NCBI GenBank assembly: GCA_030445875.1
Contig: JASUSX010000008.1
Coordinates: 1-19,839 of the forward strand
From: Clostridia bacterium
GTDB lineage: Bacteria > Bacillota > DSM-521 > Neomoorellales > Neomoorellaceae
Direction of reading: 5' to 3'
Length of the DNA: 19,839 bases
Part shown: piece after piece, positions 1 through 6,295 of the stretch
Numbering within the stretch: position 1 is the stretch's first letter
Layout: each line of letters starts with the position of its first letter
Translations under genes and position numbers: made by a program
The notes under the pieces: generated by a model
The model's database searches: none
Told to the model about the DNA's origin: nothing
What the model saw: the letters and a program-made list of their open reading frames with translations, nothing else

Positions 1-221
1 GCATAGCCGCCGGCCCCATAGGGCCGCAGCCGGTGCGGTTAAGGGAAGTAGAGCAGGTCTTACAGGGCCAAAAGCCTACCCCGGAAGTCATCGACGAGGC
101 GGCCCGGGTGGCGGCGGCAGTGGCGCGGCCGCGGGACTCGGTACTGCGGGGTTCCCGGGAGTACCGGCGGGGGTTGCTGGGGGTTTTAATTCAAAGAAGC
201 TTGAGCGAATTAATTGCCTGA
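1..221 (+). CDS. Molybdenum hydroxylase FAD subunit, C-terminal end (partial)
   Basis: This is the 3' end of a gene that begins before the window. Frame 3 is open from the first base to a TGA at 219-221, giving 72 residues. They start IAAGPIGPQPVR and end in a helical tail with SREYRRGLLGVLIQRSL. The same pattern (GALAPTPLRARQTE, then SQEYRLHLTGVLLKRAFE) closes the full-length FAD subunit at 12882-13730. I therefore assign it to the CO-dehydrogenase flavoprotein C-terminal domain of the xanthine dehydrogenase family. In that family this subunit passes electrons from the 2Fe-2S clusters to FAD and on to an acceptor. The fragment shows that a second molybdenum hydroxylase is encoded just upstream of the window. 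The stop codon is 16 bases before the start of the next gene, so co-transcription is likely. Its substrate and subunit order cannot be seen. Confidence 0.85.
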   Translation, partial: IAAGPIGPQPVRLREVEQVLQGQKPTPEVIDEAARVAAAVARPRDSVLRGSREYRRGLLGVLIQRSLSELIA

Positions 222-237
222 AGAGGGAATAAGAAAA

Positions 238-1206
238 ATGAAAGCTATCATGGCTTTTTACCAGCGCGAGGGGATATTGGCGAACCTGGTAGAGGATTTT
301 CCCGCTGTGGATTTTGTTTTTCCTCAGACCTGGCAGGAGCTGGCCCGCGAACTGCCCGGCGCGGAAATCCTGGTCATCCTGGGGACCCGTTATAACCCGG
401 AAGTCGCCCGGCTGGTCGTCAGTCTTGGTAAAAGCCTGCGCTGGATACAAGCGACTACGGCAGGGGTAGATGCCTTTTTAATTAACGGCTACCCGGCCGG
501 AGCAACTCTAACCAAGGGTACCGGCATCTGGGATGTAGCGGTGGCAGAACACGCTATAGCCTTTATCCTCGCCTTTAAGCGTAACATTGTGGAGCTGGAG
601 AGGACCAGGCAGGCCCGGCTATGGGACCGGGACAGGCTGTGGGCGATGATGGGCTCCCTGGAGGGCAAAACCGTTGGCATAGCGGGCTATGGTAATATTG
701 GCAAAGAAATAGCGAAGAGGCTCCTGGCCTTTGATGTCAAGATTATTGCCTACGACTTATTGCCTAACGTTAAGGATGAAAAAGTGGCAAGGGTTTATAG
801 TGCCGGCGAACTCATAGCCTTTTTGCAACAAAGCGACATCGTCGTCTTAACCTTACCCCATACGCCGGCCACAGAGTATATCCTCGATGCGGAGCAACTG
901 GCCCAAATGAAGCCCACGGCGCTCTTAATCAATGTCGCTCGCGGCAAGCTGATCCGGGAAAGCGCCCTGGTGCAGGCCTTAAAAACGGGTCAGATTGCCG
1001 GGGCGGGTATTGATGTCTTTGAAGAGGAACCTTTGCCCCCGACCAGTGAGTTGTGGGATTTATCCAATGTCATTCTCTCACCCCATTGCGCGGCGACGGG
1101 GGATAATGACCTAATTAATACCTACCGCCTGGTCAGGGAGAACTTTGCCCGTTACCTCCAGGGGGAGGTACTCCGGAACGTCTTCGATAGCAACCGGGGT
1201 TACTAA
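238..1206 (+). CDS. D-isomer-specific 2-hydroxyacid dehydrogenase
   Basis: This is an NAD(P)-dependent oxidoreductase of 322 residues that interconverts a D-2-hydroxyacid and its 2-oxoacid in the cytoplasm. The Rossmann motif GYGNIG is at residues 150-155. The family's catalytic triad is present: Arg235 in NVARGK, Glu264 in DVFEEEP, and His283 in LSPHCA. Length is normal. I start it at ATG 238, which has AGAGGGA at 222-228, nine bases upstream. An in-frame TTG at 214 would overlap the preceding gene and has no good ribosome site. The residue 46-80 region (VILGTRYNPEV to TTAGVDAF) is the substrate-side domain. It resembles glyoxylate/hydroxypyruvate reductases in general style but does not settle the substrate. 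It leads an operon with the 2-oxoacid:ferredoxin oxidoreductase, so its product probably feeds that enzyme. Family call is secure; substrate is unknown. Confidence 0.92.
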   Translation: MKAIMAFYQREGILANLVEDFPAVDFVFPQTWQELARELPGAEILVILGTRYNPEVARLVVSLGKSLRWIQATTAGVDAFLINGYPAGATLTKGTGIWDVAVAEHAIAFILAFKRNIVELERTRQARLWDRDRLWAMMGSLEGKTVGIAGYGNIGKEIAKRLLAFDVKIIAYDLLPNVKDEKVARVYSAGELIAFLQQSDIVVLTLPHTPATEYILDAEQLAQMKPTALLINVARGKLIRESALVQALKTGQIAGAGIDVFEEEPLPPTSELWDLSNVILSPHCAATGDNDLINTYRLVRENFARYLQGEVLRNVFDSNRGY

Positions 1207-1216
1207 CGCGATCTAC

Positions 1217-1224
1217 GGGGGTGA
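1217..1224 (+). promoter_or_regulatory. Ribosome binding site deciding the porG start
   Basis: GGGGGTGA at 1217-1224 differs by one base from GGAGGTGA and lies 11 bases before ATG 1236. It contains the upstream in-frame GTG (1221) that would otherwise extend the protein by five residues. This favours ATG 1236 as the true start. Confidence 0.5.
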
Positions 1225-1235
1225 CTGAAGGACTT

Positions 1236-1784
1236 ATGCAAACAGAGATACGTTTCCATGGTTTTGGCGGGGAGGGCGTAGTAAGGGCCTCGGAATTACT
1301 GGGTAAGGCGGCGGTGAAGTGTGGGAAGTGGGCGCAGAGTTTCCCGTACTTTGGCACCGAGATTCGTGGGGCGGCCGTCAAAGCCTTTACCAGGGTGGGG
1401 GATAACCCCATCAACCAGCGCTGCTTTATTTATGAACCTGATGTCCTGGTAATCACCAACCGGACCCTGGTCCGTGACCGCGAGGTGTGGCAGGGGCTAA
1501 AAGATAGCAGCAAGGTCCTGATCAATGGAGCCGAACCGGAAGAACTGAAGGTACCCGGGCAGGTTTTCTGGCTTAACGCCACCAGCCTGGGGTATGAGCT
1601 ATTCCAGAAACCGATTGTTAATACCCTCCTGCTGGGGGCCCTGATCAAGCTAACGCAACTCGTTCCTTTAACAGCCCTGGCCCAGGTTATCGAGGAGGAA
1701 TTTACCGGGCGGGCCAGGGAGCTGAATGTTAAAGCCATAAATAAGGGCTTTGCCGCCCTGGAGCCGGGGGGAGGGGGGTTATAA
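1236..1784 (+). CDS. porG: 2-oxoacid:ferredoxin oxidoreductase, gamma subunit
   Basis: This is the 182-residue gamma subunit (domain III) of a pyruvate/2-oxoisovalerate-type oxidoreductase. The glycine-rich GFGGEGV motif is at residues 9-15 and the SFPYFGTEIRG motif at 35-45; both are hallmarks of the family. In the holoenzyme this domain packs against the alpha and beta subunits, which carry thiamine diphosphate and a proximal cluster. The enzyme oxidatively decarboxylates a 2-oxoacid to acyl-CoA plus CO2 and reduces ferredoxin. The stop codon and the next start share one base (TAATG at 1782-1786), so translation is probably coupled to the delta subunit. A G6-A-G6 run just before the stop doubles as the downstream gene's ribosome site. 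The gene order gamma-delta-alpha-beta is that of archaeal and Thermotoga four-subunit enzymes. The symbol is a family name; the true substrate could be a branched or other 2-oxoacid. Confidence 0.9.
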   Translation: MQTEIRFHGFGGEGVVRASELLGKAAVKCGKWAQSFPYFGTEIRGAAVKAFTRVGDNPINQRCFIYEPDVLVITNRTLVRDREVWQGLKDSSKVLINGAEPEELKVPGQVFWLNATSLGYELFQKPIVNTLLLGALIKLTQLVPLTALAQVIEEEFTGRARELNVKAINKGFAALEPGGGGL

Positions 1785-2062
1785 TGGCCGAGCATCCATG
1801 GAATAAAAAACGTCCCTTATCAGCCTGGTTACCCGCAGGGTGGTCCGGGGAAAAGGGTGGCACCTTTAGCCGTAACGAAAAGCCGGTGCTGGATAAAGAT
1901 AGCTGTCACCTGTGCAGTATCTGCTGGCTGTACTGCCCCGACGGCGCTATCCGGCGCGGGCAGGTCTACAGCATAGATTACAGCGTTTGCCGTGGTTGTG
2001 GGGTCTGCGCCGCCGAATGTCCCAGGCAAGCGATTACGATGGTATTGGAGGGTTCAAATTGA
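1784..2062 (+). CDS. porD: 2-oxoacid:ferredoxin oxidoreductase, delta subunit (2x4Fe-4S ferredoxin)
   Basis: This small 92-residue iron-sulfur subunit carries two classic 4Fe-4S motifs. One is Cys41, 44, 47 and 51 (CHLCSICWLYC). The other is Cys69, 72, 75 and 79 (CRGCGVCAAEC). It relays electrons from the thiamine/proximal-cluster site of the alpha-beta subunits to external ferredoxin. The first 40 residues are the usual N-terminal arm of PorD, without a signal peptide. The ATG overlaps the gamma stop by one base. The gene ends in a TTGA overlap with the alpha subunit. Length and Cys spacing are normal. Confidence 0.93.
   Translation: MAEHPWNKKRPLSAWLPAGWSGEKGGTFSRNEKPVLDKDSCHLCSICWLYCPDGAIRRGQVYSIDYSVCRGCGVCAAECPRQAITMVLEGSN
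2047..2052 (+). promoter_or_regulatory. Ribosome binding site for the TTG-started alpha subunit
   Basis: GGAGGG at 2047-2052 lies six bases before TTG 2059. It fixes the alpha-subunit start inside the end of the delta gene. The open frame continues upstream to about 1912, but that part lies inside the delta gene's Cys-coding region and lacks family similarity. Confidence 0.65.
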
Positions 2063-3285
2063 CACGGTGCTTTATTTCCGGCAGCATGGCCGTAGCCGAG
2101 GCCGCCCAGTTAGCCGGGGTGCAGGTCATCGCCGCCTATCCCATAACCCCCCAGACCGGTATAGTCGAAGCCCTGGCCCGTAAGGTGGCGACAGGCCTGC
2201 TGGGGGCGGAGATGATACCGGTCGAAAGCGAACATAGCGCCCTGTCGGCGGTGGTCGGGGCTTCTTTAGCCGGAGCCAGGGCTTTTACCGCTACCAGCTC
2301 CCAGGGCCTGGCCCTGATGCATGAGGTCCTCCCCTATGCCTCGGGTCTGCGTTTACCCATCGTCATGGCGGTGGCCAACCGTTCCCTGGCCTCGCCGGTG
2401 ACCATCTTCAATGACCACCAGGACTCGCTGCCGGAAAGGGATTCCGGCTGGATCCAGGTTTACGTGGAGAATGCCCAGGAAGCCTTCGACTACCTCCTGA
2501 TCGCCTATCGCGTGGCTGAGGATGCCCAGGTACTCCTACCCTTTATGGTCTGCCTGGACGGTTTTTCTGTTTCCCATACCTATGAGCCGGTAGATATTCC
2601 GGCGGTCGAACTGGTTAATACCTTCCTGCCACCCTTCCGGGCTAATTATCCCCACCTGGATCTGGCGGAACCTAAAGTTTTTAACGTTATGGCTTTTCCC
2701 GAACACTTCGAGGAATTCCAGCGCGACAAACACGAGAGCAACAGGAAGGTTCTTGGTTTATTAAACGAGGTTTATGACCATTTTGCCCGGGTTTTTGGCC
2801 GCCGGCGGCAAAACCTGGAGGCCTACCGGGTGGAAGACGCGGAATTAGTTTTAGTGGGGATGGGCTCTATGATGGGAACCGTCAGGGGGGTTGTCGATGA
2901 CCTGCGCGCCAGGGGCCAGAAGGTAGGCATGGTCCGCATGGTCTGCTTCCGGCCGTTACCGGTTCAGGAGATTCAGGCGGTACTCCAGGGAGCTGGGGCT
3001 ATTGGGGTGCTAGATCGGGATGTAAGCTTCGGCGCCGGGGGCATTCTGTACCAGGATATAGCGCGCAGCATGTATAATAGCCAGGGTAAACGGGTACCGG
3101 CCGTCAACTTTATAGCTGGCCTGGGGGGCAGGGACGTCAATCCGGCAACGATCCAGAAGTGTTTCTACCGCTTAGCTTCAGTCGCCAGCAGTGGTTATAT
3201 TACCAGCGCGGAGGAATTGCAATGGCCGGACGAAAACGAGGCCTTGTTAAGGGCTTGGGGGGTGGGCGATAAGCATGGCAATTAG
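2059..3285 (+). CDS. porA: 2-oxoacid:ferredoxin oxidoreductase, alpha subunit
   Basis: This is the 408-residue alpha subunit (domains I and II). Domain I carries AYPITPQT (residues 26-33), the thiamine-pyrimidine-side VESEHSA with Glu58, and TSSQGL (79-84). Arg108 in ANRSLASP is the likely counterpart of the substrate-carboxylate arginine of pyruvate:ferredoxin oxidoreductase. Domain II begins near LVLVGMGSMMGT (263-274). As I recall the structural work, oxalate oxidoreductase has arginine where this protein has Thr30 in YPITP, so an oxalate substrate is unlikely. I start at TTG 2059, which overlaps the delta stop in a TTGA junction and has GGAGGG six bases upstream; the resulting length is normal. 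The 3' end overlaps the beta gene by 11 bases. Pyruvate, 2-oxoisovalerate or another 2-oxoacid all remain possible. Confidence 0.92.
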   Translation: MTRCFISGSMAVAEAAQLAGVQVIAAYPITPQTGIVEALARKVATGLLGAEMIPVESEHSALSAVVGASLAGARAFTATSSQGLALMHEVLPYASGLRLPIVMAVANRSLASPVTIFNDHQDSLPERDSGWIQVYVENAQEAFDYLLIAYRVAEDAQVLLPFMVCLDGFSVSHTYEPVDIPAVELVNTFLPPFRANYPHLDLAEPKVFNVMAFPEHFEEFQRDKHESNRKVLGLLNEVYDHFARVFGRRRQNLEAYRVEDAELVLVGMGSMMGTVRGVVDDLRARGQKVGMVRMVCFRPLPVQEIQAVLQGAGAIGVLDRDVSFGAGGILYQDIARSMYNSQGKRVPAVNFIAGLGGRDVNPATIQKCFYRLASVASSGYITSAEELQWPDENEALLRAWGVGDKHGN

Positions 3286-4210
3286 CTTAAAATCTTTGCC
3301 GGAAGAAGAATTCGTGGCCCCGGGCCGGGGTGGATGTGCCGGTTGCCCGGCGGTTTTGGGGGCCCGCATGGCCAGCAAGGTACTGGGTAAAAACACCATC
3401 CAGGTAACCTCGACGGGTTGTATGTGCGTGAATTATGGCTATTACGCGGCAACGAGGTTTCCCTTTGTCCACACCCTGTTCGAAAACGCCGGGTCCATAA
3501 TTTCGGGAATCGATGCCGCTTTGAAGGCCCGCGGGGAGCGGGAGGGTATTAACCTCTTCGCCTATTGCGGCGATGGGGGTACGGTGGACATCGGCTTGCA
3601 GGCCCTTTCGGGTGCCGTAGAGAGGGGACACCGTTTCCTTTACATTTGTTATGACAACGAGGGCTACATGAATACCGGCACCCAGCGTTCCGGGGCCACG
3701 CCCCCTGGCGCGCGTACCAGCACCACCCCGGTAAGCGAGATCTCCCCTGGCGAGGGGCGGCCCTTCCGGCGCAAAAAGGATATGGTGCGTATTATGGCGG
3801 CCCATGGTATTCCCTATGCCGCTTCGGCTTCCCTGGCCTATCCCCTGGACTACCTGCGGAAGATCAAGAAAGCCATTGCTATCGACGGACCCACCTTTAT
3901 TCACCTGCAGAGCCCCTGCCTGAACGGCTGGGGTTTGGCTGAGAGCCAGGGGGTAGCGGTGGCCCGCCTGGCGGTCGAGACCTGCGTGTTCCCCCTGTAT
4001 GAGGTCGAGGAAGGGAGAGTATTGAACATCAATGTGAAGCCCAGGGAGAAAAAGCCTGTGACCGAGTATCTCCAGGTCCAGGGTCGCTTCCGCCATCTCT
4101 TTACGCCCCGGTGGCAGGGAGAGATCGCTAAATTCCAGGCCGAGGTAGACCGTAACTGGGAGATGCTTTTAGCCTTAGAACAGGCGACAGGTAGCAGGGG
4201 GAATCAATGA
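3275..4210 (+). CDS. porB: 2-oxoacid:ferredoxin oxidoreductase, beta subunit (thiamine diphosphate, 4Fe-4S)
   Basis: This is the 311-residue catalytic beta subunit. The thiamine-diphosphate motif runs from GDGGTVDIG (99-107) to DNEGYMNTG (127-135). The four ligands of the proximal 4Fe-4S cluster are visible: Cys21 and Cys24 in GCAGC, Cys49 in TGCMC, and Cys215 in SPCLNGWG. The 25-residue gap from the second to the third Cys matches that of pyruvate:ferredoxin oxidoreductase. ATG 3275 lies 11 bases inside the end of the alpha gene, with GGGGGGTGG at 3257-3265. The stop overlaps the next start as ATGA (4207-4210). All catalytic elements are intact, so the complex should be active. The substrate pocket cannot be read by eye. 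Confidence 0.93.
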   Translation: MAISLKSLPEEEFVAPGRGGCAGCPAVLGARMASKVLGKNTIQVTSTGCMCVNYGYYAATRFPFVHTLFENAGSIISGIDAALKARGEREGINLFAYCGDGGTVDIGLQALSGAVERGHRFLYICYDNEGYMNTGTQRSGATPPGARTSTTPVSEISPGEGRPFRRKKDMVRIMAAHGIPYAASASLAYPLDYLRKIKKAIAIDGPTFIHLQSPCLNGWGLAESQGVAVARLAVETCVFPLYEVEEGRVLNINVKPREKKPVTEYLQVQGRFRHLFTPRWQGEIAKFQAEVDRNWEMLLALEQATGSRGNQ

Positions 4211-5619
4211 TGGCTAACAAAGCGTTGGCAGCCTTTTATTACCCGGAAGGGATAGCCGTTATCGGCGCTTCGCGCAACCCGGGTAAAGCTGGTTATCAGG
4301 TGGTGAAAAACCTCACTCAAGGCAGCTATAACGGGCCGGTCTATCCTGTTAACCCTGCGGTGGGAGACGTTTTAGGTCATAAATGCTATCCCAGCCTGGG
4401 CAGTATCGAAGGCCGGGTATCCCTGATCATCATTACCACCCCGGCCGACCAGGTGGTGGATATTTTCAGGGAAGCCGCCAGGAGGGGCGATGTGCGAGCG
4501 GCTATAGTAGTTTCGGCCGGCTTTAGCGAGACTAAAGACCCGGCCAAGATAGCCATGGAAAAGGAATTCCTGGCGCTTGCCGGCCAGGCCGGGATCAGGA
4601 TTTTAGGCCCCAACTGTACCGGTGTAATCAACACCGCCAACGGCCTGGACACGACCATCGAACCCACCGTGGCCCAGACCAGGGGTGGGATCAGTATCTA
4701 TTCCCAGAGCGGCGCCATGGGCGGTAGTATCCTGCTCTTTATGGAGGACCAGCCCGTTCCCCTGGGGTTTAATAAATGGACCCACTCCGGCAACACCTGC
4801 GATCTGGACGTCATAGATGTACTGGAGTATTACGGCGCGGATCCTGGCACCGAAACCATACTCCTGTATACCGAAGCCATTAACAAGGGCCGGCAGTTTA
4901 TGGAGCTGGCCCGACAGATTGCACCCCGTAAAACCATCCTGGTCCTTAAGGTCGGCCGGACCGAGCTGGGCGTTAAAGCCGCCTACTCCCATACCGGCGC
5001 CCTGGCGGGGAGCAACCAGGTCTACGAAGCCGCCTTTCGCAAATGCGGGGTCCTGCGGATGCTGAATCTCGAGGAAATGGTGGATACGGCCAAGGCTTTG
5101 GCCATGCAGCCGTTACCCCGGGGGAACAGGATCTGTATTCTAACCGAAGCCGGCGGGCCGGGGACGATAGCCATGGATGAACTGGGCACCAGCCCCCTGG
5201 TCACCCTGGCGGAAATATCCCCCGCCGGGCAACAGCGACTGCATGGGGTAGTACCCCCCATATCCATTGTCTGCCAGCCCCAGGGTTACATTGACATCAC
5301 GGCGGCAGCCATGGAGGAGCACCACGCCCGGGCCCTCCAGTGCGTTCTGGAAGAAGATGGCGTTGATGGCGTGATCTTACTTAGTGTGCCGCCTACCTAC
5401 TTAAAGCCGGAAAGCCTGGCCGGGGCTATCATTGAGGCTGTACGTGGTTATAACAAGCCCGTCCTTACGTGTTTGCTGGCCGGCCAGTGGGTCCGGGAGG
5501 CCCGGCGGATGCTGGAGGCAGCCGGGTTGCCCACCTATGCTACCCCGGACAGGGCGGCGCGGGCCATGATTAATATGGTCCAGAGGCAGGAATATTTACG
5601 GGGTTTAGAGGTGAAATAA
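4207..5619 (+). CDS. acdA: Acyl-CoA synthetase (ADP-forming), alpha subunit
   Basis: This 470-residue protein is the CoA-binding and ligase half of an ADP-forming acetate/acyl-CoA synthetase: acyl-CoA + ADP + Pi gives acid + CoA + ATP. Residues 10-140 form the CoA-binding Rossmann domain (IAVIGASRNPGKAGYQV, then GPNCTGVINT at 134-143). Residues 160-300 form the first ligase domain, with the phospho-acceptor His262 in SHTGALAGS. A second ligase domain follows (LTEAGGPGT at 312-320). The length matches the separate alpha subunits of Pyrococcus-type enzymes rather than the roughly 700-residue fused form common in bacteria. It overlaps the beta subunit of the oxidoreductase by four bases (ATGA). 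ATG 4210, in frame, is an alternative start one codon on. The context says it converts the acyl-CoA made by the oxidoreductase into ATP. Acyl preference is unknown. Confidence 0.92.
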   Translation: MMANKALAAFYYPEGIAVIGASRNPGKAGYQVVKNLTQGSYNGPVYPVNPAVGDVLGHKCYPSLGSIEGRVSLIIITTPADQVVDIFREAARRGDVRAAIVVSAGFSETKDPAKIAMEKEFLALAGQAGIRILGPNCTGVINTANGLDTTIEPTVAQTRGGISIYSQSGAMGGSILLFMEDQPVPLGFNKWTHSGNTCDLDVIDVLEYYGADPGTETILLYTEAINKGRQFMELARQIAPRKTILVLKVGRTELGVKAAYSHTGALAGSNQVYEAAFRKCGVLRMLNLEEMVDTAKALAMQPLPRGNRICILTEAGGPGTIAMDELGTSPLVTLAEISPAGQQRLHGVVPPISIVCQPQGYIDITAAAMEEHHARALQCVLEEDGVDGVILLSVPPTYLKPESLAGAIIEAVRGYNKPVLTCLLAGQWVREARRMLEAAGLPTYATPDRAARAMINMVQRQEYLRGLEVK

Positions 5620-5623
5620 AGGG

Positions 5624-6283
5624 ATGGCGACATATCATCTCCTGGAAACAGAGGCCCGCTCTTACCTCCAGAACAAGGGGATTAATGTACCCCCTTACCG
5701 GCTGGCCCGATCGCCGGTAGAGGCAGTAAAGTATGCGGGGGAATTAGATTATCCGGTGGTCCTCAAGGTGGTTGCGCGGGCCCTGGTCCATAAAAGCGAT
5801 GTAGGCGGCGTTCAAATAAACCTGCAAACCCCGGACGACGTGGAAAGGGCGTACCGGGAGATTATGGCTACCGTTGCTGCCCGTGCCCCTGGTAGCCCTA
5901 TAGAAGGGGTGCTGGTGACCAGGCATATCGCGGATGCTCTGGAGGTAATCATCGGCACCAAAGTCGACCCGCAGTTCGGCCCGGTGATCATGTTCGGCCT
6001 GGGGGGAATATTCGTGGAGGTGTTTAAGGATGTAACCTTTGGTATAGCCCCCCTGAGCTACCGGGAAGCCGAGCAGATGGTCAGGAATATCAAAGGCTAC
6101 CCCCTGATCAAAGGCATTCGGGGCCAATCCCGGAAAAACGAGCCGGCCATAATTGACCTTCTCCTCCAGGTTGCCAACTTAATGGTCCAAAATCGCGAAC
6201 TGCGGGAAATAGATCTCAACCCGATTCTGGTAACCGATCAAGAGGCCCTGATTGCTGATGCCCGCATCCTGCTGGAGGCCTAG
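5624..6283 (+). CDS. acdB: Acyl-CoA synthetase (ADP-forming), beta subunit (ATP-grasp)
   Basis: This 219-residue ATP-grasp subunit is the partner of the alpha subunit just upstream. His56 in VHKSDVGGV matches the second phospho-histidine of the family, which moves phosphate between the alpha histidine and ADP. GPVIMFGLGGIFVEV (120-134) and EIDLNPI (196-202) are the ATP-grasp core and metal-site motifs. Length is close to that of stand-alone beta subunits. ATG 5624 has GAGGTGA at 5608-5614, nine bases upstream and inside the end of the alpha gene; the gap between genes is four bases. The pair should form the alpha2-beta2 enzyme known from hyperthermophilic archaea. No truncation is seen. Confidence 0.92.
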   Translation: MATYHLLETEARSYLQNKGINVPPYRLARSPVEAVKYAGELDYPVVLKVVARALVHKSDVGGVQINLQTPDDVERAYREIMATVAARAPGSPIEGVLVTRHIADALEVIIGTKVDPQFGPVIMFGLGGIFVEVFKDVTFGIAPLSYREAEQMVRNIKGYPLIKGIRGQSRKNEPAIIDLLLQVANLMVQNRELREIDLNPILVTDQEALIADARILLEA

Positions 6284-6295
6284 GGGGCTAGTATA

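Noticed and set aside
214..237. Upstream TTG start for the D-2-hydroxyacid dehydrogenase
   Set aside because: It overlaps the end of the preceding FAD-subunit gene and lacks a ribosome site, whereas ATG 238 has AGAGGGA nine bases upstream and gives the normal family N-terminus.
3287..4096. Long minus-strand open frame (and others at 11543-12142 and 15876-16682)
   Set aside because: Each lies wholly or mainly opposite a well-supported conserved gene, has no recognisable motif, and is explained by GC-rich codon bias.
2059..4210. Oxalate oxidoreductase
   Set aside because: The alpha subunit keeps YPITP with Thr30, as in pyruvate-type enzymes, not the arginine I recall for oxalate oxidoreductase; the subunits are also separate gamma and delta.
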